Assembly (NCBI GenBank): GCA_000436075.1
Contig: FR884628.1
Span: 8,442-25,166 of the forward strand
Source of the DNA: Eggerthella sp. CAG:209
Lineage (GTDB): Bacteria > Actinomycetota > Coriobacteriia > Coriobacteriales > Eggerthellaceae
DNA length: 16,725 nt
Reading direction: 5' to 3'
Positions 6,703-14,420 of the stretch are shown piece by piece (position 1 is the stretch's first letter; each line of letters opens with the position of its first letter). The notes below the pieces were generated by a model. It ran no database searches, was not told where the DNA came from, and saw only the letters and a program-made list of their open reading frames with translations. The translations under genes and the position numbers were made by a program.

Positions 6703-9700
6703 CTAGGACGTGCGAGGTTTGCGCGCGTTCATGATGAGCATTTGCAGGCGGTTTTCGATGTTGGCGAAGCTAACGTCGGGATCGAAGTCGAGGGGCAGAA
6801 TCTGCGCATCAGGATACAGCTCCTTCAGGCGTTTCGATATACCGCGGCCAACTACGTGGTTGGGAAGGCACCCGAAGGGCTGCAGGATAACGAACGCGCG
6901 GCAGCCCCGTTTTGCGTGGTGCAGAATCTCTGCGGGAATCAGAACGCCCTCACCGGCATCGAAGGTGTGGTGAATGATAGGGTCGCTTGCCTGCACCAAT
7001 TCGGGCATACGGCACGGCGGTGTATACAGCGGGTGCGCCTTGGCAATTTTGTCGGTAGCATCATGCGCCAACTTGAAGAAGGCATCGGATATCGAATTGT
7101 TCAGCTTGGTGGGAAGCGGGCGATGCACCTTGTATTCACGTTGCTGAGATCGCTGGTAGAAGTACGTTTTGCGAATAACATCGGTCATGCGTGCTTCGAT
7201 GATCTCCAACCCGTTGTTTTCCAAATACAGCTCCATATCGTGGTTTGCACCGGGATGGAAATTCAAGAGGTACTCGCCCACGATCAGCACGGTGGGGCGC
7301 GGCTTGCTTCGGTCGTATTTCACAGAAAGCATCGAAGCTATAGCTTTTTTGAAGCCCTTCTTCATGCCCCCGATACCGCCTTGGCGCAAGCCGCCTATAA
7401 CTGCATCGATAGATTTGTCGAATGCTGCATCGGCGCTGCCGGGTTCCAGCTCGTAGGGACGTATCTTGCGCAGCAGCTCTTCCAGCGCGTCGATCATGGG
7501 CAAGCCGAATGCAATTTGCATAGCGGTTTTTAGGTTCATCTTGAAGCCAGGATGAACATTATGAGCGTCTTCCGCATCGTTGGTGATGATGGGAACTTGA
7601 GGATAGCCTGCATCGTCGAGCGCTTTACGCAGTAGCGCAGCGTAGTGAGTAAGACGGCAGTCACCGATGTACTTGCCGGTGGCAATAGCAACCTTGTCGG
7701 GGTCGTATTTGCCCGATTCAAGTGCCGCCAGTGCTTCGCCGATCACGATTTGGGCAGGAAAGCAGATGTCGTTATGGACATAGCGTTTCCCCAGGTAAAT
7801 TGCGCGTTCACGGCCAATAGGAAGAGAAACGGTGTTCAGACCCTGATTGGCAAACGCCGCTGCCATAAGTTGGCTAAAAGCGTGCGAGGTATTGGGAACC
7901 AATACCGTTTTGGTGGCAGCGTCTTCCTTGGTGAATTTCTGCGGATAGGGATCGGCGAGCTTTTCTCCTGTGGCGCGAGCTAGGGCCTCGTCGATTTTGC
8001 GTTCGAATGCGGCTGTGCAGGCTGCGCATTGCGAGGGTTCGCAGCTCTGTGTGCTGCCGCAGCAAGAGGCATTCAAGCTTCCCTGTCGATTTGCATCGAT
8101 AGCATAGGCTGTCTGATCAGGTGTTGCTGCTTTTTCTTTTTCGCGACGCTCGTTGACCGTTTCGATAAACGAGCGAACGCGGATACCTAAGGGTCCGCGA
8201 ATGTCGCTTTCGTCCACCTTGAGCACCAGTGGTGTTTTGTCGCTGATCTCTTTCATCAGACGGATGATCTCGTCGGAGAGATACGCATCGTGGCCGCAAC
8301 CGAAGCTTACTATCTGCACATATTCCATGTTGGGGCTTTGTGCTGCCAAGGTTGCCGTTGAAAGCATGCGGGCGTGGAAGTTGTTCGCAATGTCGATCAG
8401 GCTGTTCTGGAGCGGTACTTGCGTGGCGCCTGGAACGGAATCGGCGGTGATGACGGGAATGCCGTGCTCGGTAAACAACGTTGGCAGTTCGTGGTTGACC
8501 AAGTCGTCGTTATGGTAGGGACGTCCTGCAAGCACCACAGCGTAGGTGCCTTCGTTGCGGGCATGAGCCAGCACTTCGGCGCCGCGCTGCTGAAGGGCAG
8601 CGCTGAACGATGCCTGCGCGTTACGCGCCTGTTCAAGGGCGGCTAACGTTGCTTTCTCGGGAATTTGGAAGGTTTCCTTGAAGTACTTCACCAGCTGGTT
8701 GGTACAGTCCTCTTCTGTGAACCAATGGAACATCGGGTTATCGAAGGGGATATCCCAACGACGGCTGGGGTTGTCGGAATTCTGCACCACCAGGGCGTAT
8801 CCCTTAACCACGGCGCACATTGACTGGCTGTCCTTCGAGGTGTTTTCAGAGGGTACCGTGGTAACGATTGGCATGAAAATGCGGTCGACGCCCTGTTTGT
8901 GCAGATCGCGAAGGTGGCCATGAACCAGTTTCGCGGGGAAGCATACGGTGTCGGACGTGACGGCAGAAAGGCCGTTTTCGTAGATGGCGCGTGTTGATTT
9001 ATGGGAGAGCTTTACGGTAAAGCCTAGCGCTTGCAGCAGCGTTTTCCAGAAAGGCATGCTATCCCAGAAGAACAGTACGCGCGGAATGCCCAAGGTTATT
9101 CCTTGGGAAGGCATAACGGGAGTACAGGGCCAATCTTTGAATAGCAATTGCTCTCGTTCGTTGTACAGGTTCGGCACGTTTTCCATGGTCCGGTTTGCTT
9201 CACGTATTTGCTCACGTACTTTTGTGTCGGAAAGTTCGCCTACGATTTCGCCCTTAGTGCAGCGATTGCCGGTAATCCATGAAGTGCCATTGGAAAACGT
9301 GATGCGTGTGCGGTTGCAGCGGTTTGAACAGAACGGGCAGATCAGATTCGTTTCCTGCGAATAGCTAAAAGATTCCAGGGCATCCCAGCCGATAAAGGTA
9401 GAGGTTCGGTTTGCTTGCTCGCTTTCGCGGGCGATAAGTGCTACGCCTATAGCTCCCATAAGGCCAGGATAGGGCGCTCGAGTTACCTCTTGGCCAACGT
9501 ATTGTTCGAATGCGCGCAGTACTGCGTCGTTCAGGAACGTGCCACCTTGGACCACGATGTGGTCGCCGAGCTTTTCTAGGTTGGAAACACGAATTACCTT
9601 GGTGAATACGTTTTCGATGATAGAGCGGCACAGACCCGCCATGATATCGTTTGGGTTCTTGCCGTTCTTCTGTTCGGTTACGATGCTGCTGTTCATGAAC

Positions 9701-11268
9701 ACCGTGCAACGGCTTCCCAGATCGGCGGGTGCGTTTGACTCGAAGGCAGCGCTGGCAATGCTTTTGGTGGGGATGTTCAACGTGGATGCGAAGCTTTCGA
9801 GGAACGATCCGCAGCCAGAAGAGCATGCCTCGTTTACTACAACATTGGTGATAACGCCGTTGTCGATCCAGATTGCCTTCATGTCTTGACCGCCAATATC
9901 CAGGATGAATGAGGCATTGGGGTCGAATTGCTGAACCGCGCGCGAATGGGCAACCGTTTCAACGGTGTGGCAATCGGCGCCAAGGGCGTTGGCGAACAGC
10001 ATTTCGCCGTATCCGGTGGTACCACACCCTGCAACTTCAAGCTCGCATCCAGCATCTTGGTATCGTTTGTGCAAGGTGCGCAGTGCTTCCACGGCGACAT
10101 CAATAGGTTCGCCTTCGTTGGAGGCATAAAACGAGTCGACGAGTTCACCTCCTTCGTTGAGCAGGGCGAACTTAGTGGTGGTGGACCCGCAGTCCACGCC
10201 AAGGTATGCGCGGAGTGTTTTAGGAAGGTTTCCCTGTTCAAGTGCGGTCTTTGTTTGGGGCAGCTGATGGCGTTCGTTGAAGACGGCACGTTCTGCGTCG
10301 GTTTCGAAGAAAGGCTTGCCAGCATAGGCGCTTTGCGACGCGGCGCTGCCTGCCGCATCGTCTATGACCACGATGTGAGCCTCTTCCAGCGTCTTGATTG
10401 CTTGGGAAGGAACGAGGCGTGCCTGACGGCCGGCGAAGAGCTCTTCCAGGGCAAGCGCTGCGCCCACTGCAACGATGGTTTCGGGGTGATCGGGAATGAT
10501 GATGTCTTTCCTTCTCAGCTCAAGGCGCTCGGCAAAAACGGCAATCAAGCGCGGGTTGAAGGTGAGGGGCCCGCCTTCGAATACAACAGGAGCCTCGATT
10601 TCCAGGCCCTGAGCCAAGCCGCCGATGGTCTGCTTGGCGATAGCGTGAAACGAAGATAGGGCGATATCGGCCTTCGGCACTCCTTGGTTGAGCAGGGGTT
10701 GAATATCGGTTTTTGCGTATACGCCACAGCGGCCGGAAACGTTGTGGACGGCTTTTCCCTGTTGAGCGAGGTCGTTGAACTGTTCGGTGGGCACCTTAAG
10801 AAGTGTGGCGATTTCATCGATGAAGGCGCCTGTGCCGCCTGCGCAGCTTCCATTCATGCGCATATCGGCAACTGACAGGCAGTTCGCCTCATTGTCGAAT
10901 TTGAAGAAGATCATCTTCGCATCTTGGCCGCCGAGTTCGATGGCGGTGCGCGCGGTAGGATAATTCGCGCCTACTGCAAGGGAATTGGCCACAACTTCCT
11001 GCACATAGGGCAGGTCCAGGGCTTCAGCTAAAGCCGCACCGCCTGAACCGCACAAGGCGGCGCGCATGGGAATACCTTCGAACCGCTGGTCCAATTCGGC
11101 AAGCAAGCTCTTCAAGCAGTTTGCCTGCTGGGCATGATGGCGCACGTAGCGGCGCATAAGCACTTTATGAGACGCTGCGTCCATAACGGCGATTTTCGCT
11201 GTTGTGGATCCAACGTCTATACCTACAAGGAGTTGCGACGGTTGTTTGTTCTGCACAGATGAAGCCAC
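6703..11268 (-). CDS. Giant acyl-CoA dehydratase activase-like protein (two BcrA/BadF ATPase domains, DUF2229, dehydratase-like C-terminus)
   Basis: 1521 residues from a GTG at 11266-11268; the only ribosome binding site seen, AGAAAGAAG, is rather far (about 10-12 nt). Domain 1 (about 14-270) and domain 2 (about 354-612) are both ASKHA ATPases of the BadF/BadG/BcrA/BcrD type: phosphate loops GIDVGSTTAK and GVDCGSTTTK, plus ELGGQDAKM and DIGGQDMKA. Each keeps the two cysteines that hold the bridging [4Fe-4S] cluster in HgdC-type activators (C142 and C181; C482 and C521). Next comes a CPFCSNRC motif with GNRC (644-670), a DUF2229-like region (about 725-945), a Cys-rich insert (C1069, C1070, C1076, C1081, C1084), and a C-terminal region resembling HgdB-type dehydratase subunits (about 1118-1520, ending QPFGCLPNHVVGRGISKRL). 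Known for the family: activators use ATP to drive low-potential electron transfer to radical 2-hydroxyacyl-CoA dehydratases. No separate dehydratase subunits are nearby, so the target is unknown. A TetR gene follows in the same direction. Confidence 0.88.
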   Translation of the reverse strand: MASSVQNKQPSQLLVGIDVGSTTAKIAVMDAASHKVLMRRYVRHHAQQANCLKSLLAELDQRFEGIPMRAALCGSGGAALAEALDLPYVQEVVANSLAVGANYPTARTAIELGGQDAKMIFFKFDNEANCLSVADMRMNGSCAGGTGAFIDEIATLLKVPTEQFNDLAQQGKAVHNVSGRCGVYAKTDIQPLLNQGVPKADIALSSFHAIAKQTIGGLAQGLEIEAPVVFEGGPLTFNPRLIAVFAERLELRRKDIIIPDHPETIVAVGAALALEELFAGRQARLVPSQAIKTLEEAHIVVIDDAAGSAASQSAYAGKPFFETDAERAVFNERHQLPQTKTALEQGNLPKTLRAYLGVDCGSTTTKFALLNEGGELVDSFYASNEGEPIDVAVEALRTLHKRYQDAGCELEVAGCGTTGYGEMLFANALGADCHTVETVAHSRAVQQFDPNASFILDIGGQDMKAIWIDNGVITNVVVNEACSSGCGSFLESFASTLNIPTKSIASAAFESNAPADLGSRCTVFMNSSIVTEQKNGKNPNDIMAGLCRSIIENVFTKVIRVSNLEKLGDHIVVQGGTFLNDAVLRAFEQYVGQEVTRAPYPGLMGAIGVALIARESEQANRTSTFIGWDALESFSYSQETNLICPFCSNRCNRTRITFSNGTSWITGNRCTKGEIVGELSDTKVREQIREANRTMENVPNLYNEREQLLFKDWPCTPVMPSQGITLGIPRVLFFWDSMPFWKTLLQALGFTVKLSHKSTRAIYENGLSAVTSDTVCFPAKLVHGHLRDLHKQGVDRIFMPIVTTVPSENTSKDSQSMCAVVKGYALVVQNSDNPSRRWDIPFDNPMFHWFTEEDCTNQLVKYFKETFQIPEKATLAALEQARNAQASFSAALQQRGAEVLAHARNEGTYAVVLAGRPYHNDDLVNHELPTLFTEHGIPVITADSVPGATQVPLQNSLIDIANNFHARMLSTATLAAQSPNMEYVQIVSFGCGHDAYLSDEIIRLMKEISDKTPLVLKVDESDIRGPLGIRVRSFIETVNERREKEKAATPDQTAYAIDANRQGSLNASCCGSTQSCEPSQCAACTAAFERKIDEALARATGEKLADPYPQKFTKEDAATKTVLVPNTSHAFSQLMAAAFANQGLNTVSLPIGRERAIYLGKRYVHNDICFPAQIVIGEALAALESGKYDPDKVAIATGKYIGDCRLTHYAALLRKALDDAGYPQVPIITNDAEDAHNVHPGFKMNLKTAMQIAFGLPMIDALEELLRKIRPYELEPGSADAAFDKSIDAVIGGLRQGGIGGMKKGFKKAIASMLSVKYDRSKPRPTVLIVGEYLLNFHPGANHDMELYLENNGLEIIEARMTDVIRKTYFYQRSQQREYKVHRPLPTKLNNSISDAFFKLAHDATDKIAKAHPLYTPPCRMPELVQASDPIIHHTFDAGEGVLIPAEILHHAKRGCRAFVILQPFGCLPNHVVGRGISKRLKELYPDAQILPLDFDPDVSFANIENRLQMLIMNARKPRTS

Positions 11269-11299
11269 GATAATAAAAACTTCTTTCTAATTAAAACGA

Positions 11300-11314
11300 C
11301 CCTGTCGAGCAGGG
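11300..11314. promoter_or_regulatory. Short dyad in the 5' region of the activase gene
   Basis: CCCTG-TCGAG-CAGGG, a 5-bp stem with a 5-nt loop, about 32 nt upstream of the GTG start on the minus strand. It could be an operator or a small leader hairpin. Slightly upstream, TTGAAC (11336-11341 region, minus strand) is a possible -35, but no convincing -10 was found. The evidence is weak. Confidence 0.25.
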
Positions 11315-11426
11315 CATAGTTAGTTTACCCAACAAAGTGTTCAATAAAAACAGACATACCGCCGATTTTCACTGAATATCCGTGTTGTCGATGTTGCGAG
11401 TTGTTTTATTCAATTAAAGGAAAAAG

Positions 11427-11506
11427 AACCGTTTAGCTTGGTTTCGCAAACCGTTTGCCCAGCTCATGTTTGAATAACAGTTTTTTGTCGATAACCTTTC
11501 GCAAAC
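11427..11506. promoter_or_regulatory. Repeat-rich control region upstream of the three-gene export cassette
   Basis: AACCGTTT occurs at 11427-11434 and 11449-11456, 22 nt apart (about two helical turns). TTTCGCAAAC occurs at 11442-11451 and 11497-11506. Overlapping dyads are centred here: GGTTT-CGC-AAACC at 11440-11452 and GCAAAC-C-GTTTGC at 11446-11458. This density within 80 bases suggests an operator array. The regulator is unknown. A weak promoter-like pair (TTGAAT 11470-11475 and TAACCT 11492-11497) overlaps the second copy. The rest of the 310-base gap (11269-11578) is A/T-rich and holds no further gene that could be supported. Confidence 0.4.
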
Positions 11507-11543
11507 GATGGTCTTTTGATCCGCAGGAAAGGAGGGTTGCTAA

Positions 11544-11558
11544 ATGCGGCGTACTTAA
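11544..11558 (+). CDS. Four-codon leader ORF candidate
   Basis: ATG CGG CGT ACT TAA lies 7 nt after AAGGAGGG (11529-11536), the strongest Shine-Dalgarno match in this part of the window. The peptidase gene starts 20 nt later with a weaker AAAGGA site. A ribosome should load here. This could serve as a leader or start-stop element that delivers ribosomes to the next gene, or it could be a chance ATG after a site with another use. Translation is not proven. Confidence 0.3.
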   Translation: MRRT

Positions 11559-11578
11559 GCAACTGAAAGGATACGAAT

Positions 11579-12739
11579 ATGGACAGAAGGACTTTTATTA
11601 AGCTAATGGCCGCAATGGCTGCTTCCTCCCTCGTTTCGCCTGCGGCTTCTTTCGCAGAAACAATCGAAGAGGGGGCTGTATCGGGCGGGAAAGTCAGTGT
11701 GGGACAGGCGACCGCACTAGAAATGGCCAAACGGTTTTTTTCCAGTCTTGAACCAGACAAGGGCTTGGCGGCCTATAGTGCTGTTCCGTTTTATTCGATC
11801 TCCAACGAACCGATAGGCTTCATTGTCCACGTTGATGAAGATGGACAACCGTTTGGGTATATTATTTTCGATTCTCAATGCGATTTTGGTATATCTGAGT
11901 TTTCTTATGGGGCAGAAGCCGCTGAAAGCCCCTTTCAATCAATAGCCAATAGTGCTCCAAGCTTGTATAGATCCGAAAGCGGCGCGGAGCGATTGTATAA
12001 GCTTGACTCCCTAACATATTGCTCTCTCGACGGATCGACCGGTGAAGTGCGTTCGAATTATGGAGATATGTTTGAGGTGGCAATACCTGACAATTCCTAT
12101 TCCCCTATGGCGTCAAGTCCTGACGATTGGAAGGATGTAAGGGTTCTTATGCCGGCAAGTGACGTTTACCGAAACTACAATGTTTCTTCTGCGGGATCGG
12201 TCTCTGGCTATACATGCTTTACGCAAGATGTCGTTCTCTCTGTTGCTGGTCGTTACGCATGCGCTGTTTCGGCGATGCTGACCGTATGCTCCTATTATGT
12301 GCAAACTGGCGGCAGAAGCGGTCTGAAAAGCGATTATGACTATTTATGGGATGCGTCTGGAACCACTGTCGAAAAGCTAAGCAGCCAAGGTTATCCTCTT
12401 GGTGGTACGGCCATAGATCAAAATGGCCCCGCAACTTCCTCATATTGTTTCAGTCGCGGAAGAAAGCTGTCCTATTCTTTCAAGAGGTCTCCGAGCTGGG
12501 AGTCGTTCAAGAACGTGATCGATTCGAAGAATATGGCCATTTTTGGCGGTGCTTTATCGGGCGACAGCTCGTCTGGGCATGCAATGGCCGTTGCTGGCTA
12601 CATGCAGCTTGTCGATAAAGGCGATCCATTCTCCTGGATCGATGCTTTAACCGTCTTTGATGGGTGGAGGTCAGGCTTAAGAATACTTAGTTATGCCAAT
12701 AGCAATTTCAGCAGATTCGAGGGGACATTCTTCTCATGA
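11579..12739 (+). CDS. Tat-exported papain/C39-like cysteine peptidase candidate
   Basis: 386 residues; AAAGGA lies 7 nt before the ATG. The N-terminus DRRTFIKLMAAMAASSLVSP is a twin-arginine signal with probable cleavage after SFA (about residue 26). Residues about 38-110 (QATALEMAKRFF, then FYSISNEPIGFIVHVDEDG and GYIIFDS) resemble the propeptides of C10/streptopain-like enzymes. In the C-terminal half, YACAVSAMLTVCSYY (Cys228), SSGHAMAVAGY (His334) and LTVFDGW (Asp361) have the order and spacing of a papain/C39-like Cys-His-Asp triad, with a possible oxyanion Gln216 in YTCFTQD. The C-terminal half alone is clearly peptidase-like; the exact family is uncertain. Its stop overlaps the start of the next gene (ATGA), so the three genes form one translational unit. 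Base use is more A/T-rich than in flanking housekeeping genes, with AGA, ATA and TTT codons, compatible with horizontal gain. Confidence 0.65.
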   Translation: MDRRTFIKLMAAMAASSLVSPAASFAETIEEGAVSGGKVSVGQATALEMAKRFFSSLEPDKGLAAYSAVPFYSISNEPIGFIVHVDEDGQPFGYIIFDSQCDFGISEFSYGAEAAESPFQSIANSAPSLYRSESGAERLYKLDSLTYCSLDGSTGEVRSNYGDMFEVAIPDNSYSPMASSPDDWKDVRVLMPASDVYRNYNVSSAGSVSGYTCFTQDVVLSVAGRYACAVSAMLTVCSYYVQTGGRSGLKSDYDYLWDASGTTVEKLSSQGYPLGGTAIDQNGPATSSYCFSRGRKLSYSFKRSPSWESFKNVIDSKNMAIFGGALSGDSSSGHAMAVAGYMQLVDKGDPFSWIDALTVFDGWRSGLRILSYANSNFSRFEGTFFS

Positions 12740-13077
12740 GAAGGGCGTTCGTTGTTTTTCTTTGCGTTGCGGCAGTTTATTTCTTTCTTATCGTTCCCGT
12801 ACTCAACGAAGATAAACCTCAAAGCGAGATTAACGGTGGCGGTGAACCTGATTTTTTTGTTGGGAGAGTGGTTGAGGTCTACTCGGAAGACTTGCTTCTT
12901 GTCGAGGTTGACTCTGCATATGGGCTGGGCCGTAGTTTGGTTATTGTTGATTGCTCTTGCCTAGATAGTGGGGCAAAGCGTATTTGCGCCCTTGGTGAAG
13001 GCAGTCGCGTTTTCGTTTCGTATTGGCCCCCTTTTAATGACCAGGTTAAAGCTTTTACTTTGGCGGAAGGATGGTAA
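12736..13077 (+). CDS. Small membrane-anchored or exported protein of unknown function
   Basis: 113 residues. The ATG overlaps the previous stop by 4 nt (ATGA); GAGGGG lies 11 nt upstream. One hydrophobic segment (about residues 4-23, FVVFLCVAAVYFFLIVPVLN) is a signal anchor or uncleaved signal. The rest is outside the membrane and beta-rich, with FVGRVVEVYSEDLLLVEV and SRVFVSYW patterns that suggest a small OB-like barrel. Three cysteines (73, 75, 84) cluster in VDCSCLDSGAKRIC and could form a disulfide or bind metal. No family was recognised. Close coupling to the peptidase gene suggests a partner, inhibitor or anchor, but this is only context. Confidence 0.7.
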   Translation: MRRAFVVFLCVAAVYFFLIVPVLNEDKPQSEINGGGEPDFFVGRVVEVYSEDLLLVEVDSAYGLGRSLVIVDCSCLDSGAKRICALGEGSRVFVSYWPPFNDQVKAFTLAEGW

Positions 13078-13079
13078 TC

Positions 13080-13751
13080 GTGAACGACAAAGCAATTACG
13101 AGAAGAGGACTTATTCGTGGTGGAGCTTTTTGCGCTTTCGGTTTAATGGCTTCATCTTTGGTTTGCCCTCGAACTGGTTTTGCATTTCAACAATCTTGTG
13201 ACCCTGTTGTTAGGGTCGAAATCAGAAGAGGCGAAAAAGGGGCAGCAGCCGGCCTCTTCGAATCAAGGCTTTTTGCTCCGCGTTGCCAGTCTTCAGATAA
13301 AACGGGAATATCGATTCAGTCGAGTTCTTTATCTAGGGACGGAAGCGTTGAACTTTATTCAGGGGTCTGCTCAATCCCCCTTTCCCTGGGTGGATACGAG
13401 GTTCAAGAAAAAGAGTCAGATGATGCTCTTGAAGTTTATGTCAAGATGTCGCTCGGCGTCCTGTGGGGAGATAATAAAAATTCCGTTCAGATTCAACGAG
13501 GAAGTTTTCTTGTTGAGCAGAAGAGCCCATTTCTTAATTACTCCGATATTGCTTATGCCATGATGCAGAAAGATAGATTTATTTCTGACATGTTCAACGG
13601 ACAGCTTAAAACTGTCGAAACGGGATGGCCATCGGTTTCTTTTGACTCTTCTACGGACATCTATACATGTGGTGGAGCGGTAACGGGTAGTGGGCTCAAT
13701 TTTATGACCGGGGAAGAGTTCTGGTTTACCGTTGAGCTGTATTTGCAATGA
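13080..13751 (+). CDS. Tat-exported protein of unknown family
   Basis: 223 residues from GTG 13080, which has AAGG 9 nt upstream. An ATG at 13071 in the same frame sits directly on that site with no spacing and is less likely. The N-terminus TRRGLIRGGAFCAFGLMASS is a twin-arginine signal with probable cleavage after GFA (about residue 35). It resembles the signal of the peptidase two genes upstream (ASSLV.P....FA in both). The mature part is beta-rich with four cysteines (QQSC, APRC, GVCS, YTCGG), enough for two disulfides, and ends TGEEFWFTVELYLQ. No known domain was recognised. The gene follows the small membrane-protein gene by 2 nt. It may be a substrate, inhibitor or structural partner of the peptidase; nothing in the sequence decides this. 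Confidence 0.7.
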   Translation: MNDKAITRRGLIRGGAFCAFGLMASSLVCPRTGFAFQQSCDPVVRVEIRRGEKGAAAGLFESRLFAPRCQSSDKTGISIQSSSLSRDGSVELYSGVCSIPLSLGGYEVQEKESDDALEVYVKMSLGVLWGDNKNSVQIQRGSFLVEQKSPFLNYSDIAYAMMQKDRFISDMFNGQLKTVETGWPSVSFDSSTDIYTCGGAVTGSGLNFMTGEEFWFTVELYLQ

Positions 13752-13828
13752 AATCCATTAAGAAATTCGTTGGTTGGTGGGGTGGCGTTACATTTTTTTG
13801 ACGCGCATTCAAACTGGGACAAAGCCGA

Positions 13829-13834
13829 TATAAT
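13829..13834 (+). promoter_or_regulatory. Probable -10 element of the phasin gene
   Basis: A perfect TATAAT stands 46 nt before the phasin start. The -35 is unclear: ATTCAA at 13807-13812 fits a 16-nt spacer, while a TTGACG at 13797-13802 is too far away. The 129-base gap after the export cassette holds a T7 run near 13791-13799 but no stem before it, so no intrinsic terminator is called for the cassette. Confidence 0.45.
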
Positions 13835-13880
13835 GGATAGCAGGGACTACAAACTATCTAGCTGAAACGGAGGGGTCATC

Positions 13881-14210
13881 ATGGCTGCTGAATTCGAAAA
13901 GGGTTTCCGCGATATTTTCCTGGCAGGCGTTGGCGCTATGGCCATCACTGGCGAAAAGGCAAAGGAAGTGCTTGATACCCTTATTGAAAAGGGCGGCGTT
14001 ACAGTTGAGCAGGGTAAGGACATCAACCGCGAATTGCAGCATAAGGCAACTGAAACCGTTGCCAAGGTTCGCGAGGAAAGTATTGCCGCTGCGATGAAAA
14101 CCATGAGCGCCGAAGAGCGTGCCGAGTTTGCTGCGACTGTTGCTAAGCTTGCCGCAGAGCCCGCTGCCGAGGAAGCCGAAGAGGCGCCTGCAGAGGAAAA
14201 GGCGGAATAA
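13881..14210 (+). CDS. Phasin-like coiled-coil protein
   Basis: 109 residues; CGGAGGGG precedes the ATG. The N-terminal part (EKGFRDIFLAGVGAMAITGE, then KAKEVLDTLIEKGGVTVEQG) matches the short 'phasin family' proteins (polyhydroxyalkanoate granule-associated or PHA-synthesis regulator-like) common in anaerobic Gram-positives. A helical middle (about 45-90) could form a coiled coil. The last about 17 residues are an acidic Ala/Glu/Pro tail. No PHA synthase or depolymerase gene is in the window, so a storage-granule role is not shown. The next gene, past a terminator, is an AarF/UbiB kinase; this pairing suggests a function tied to lipid or quinone surfaces instead. The gene has its own -10 element and its own strong terminator, so it can be expressed alone and probably highly. 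Confidence 0.75.
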   Translation: MAAEFEKGFRDIFLAGVGAMAITGEKAKEVLDTLIEKGGVTVEQGKDINRELQHKATETVAKVREESIAAAMKTMSAEERAEFAATVAKLAAEPAAEEAEEAPAEEKAE

Positions 14211-14222
14211 CCCCGCATGCTC

Positions 14223-14257
14223 AGAACGTGGCAGGGTGCTCCTGCCACGTTCTTTTT
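14223..14257 (+). terminator. Intrinsic terminator after the phasin gene
   Basis: A perfect 13-bp stem (AGAACGTGGCAGG at 14223-14235 and CCTGCCACGTTCT at 14241-14253) with a 5-nt loop GTGCT, followed directly by TTTT. It begins 12 nt after the stop codon. This is the clearest terminator in the window. Confidence 0.92.
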
Positions 14258-14261
14258 ATAT

Positions 14262-14340
14262 AGGGGCGAAACCCCTGGTTTATTTGGTTTATTTGGTCGG
14301 TAGTACGTTCTGGGGCAAGTTTCAAAGGCGGCTGCCTTTG
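14262..14340. repeat. Hairpins and tandem 9-mer between the phasin terminator and the kinase gene
   Basis: AGGGG-CGAAA-CCCCT (14262-14276) is a small hairpin. Two exact tandem copies of GGTTTATTT follow (14277-14294). CAAAGGC-GGCT-GCCTTTG (14323-14340) is a 7-bp stem with a 4-nt loop. None has a T-run. They lie in the likely 5' region of the kinase gene and could be leader structures or remains of a repeated palindromic element. Confidence 0.4.
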
Positions 14341-14420
14341 CGGTTGCTCGCTTCGTCCCTATAGCGCAAAATGCGTCCATCTATTTGTTCCGATGCCGGT
14401 TGGCCCATTAGAGGAATTTC

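Noticed and set aside
6502..7533. 343-codon plus-strand open frame
   Set aside because: It is antisense to the TetR start and the activase C-terminus, both of which show clear family motifs. Its composition is that of a shadow frame.
11579..13751. Toxin-immunity or bacteriocin-export cassette
   Set aside because: A C39-like peptidase could suggest bacteriocin processing, but there is no ABC transporter fusion, no double-glycine leader peptide gene and no clear immunity protein.
13797..13834. TTGACG ... TATAAT as a canonical promoter for the phasin gene
   Set aside because: The spacer is 26 nt, too long for sigma-70-type recognition. Only the -10 is called.
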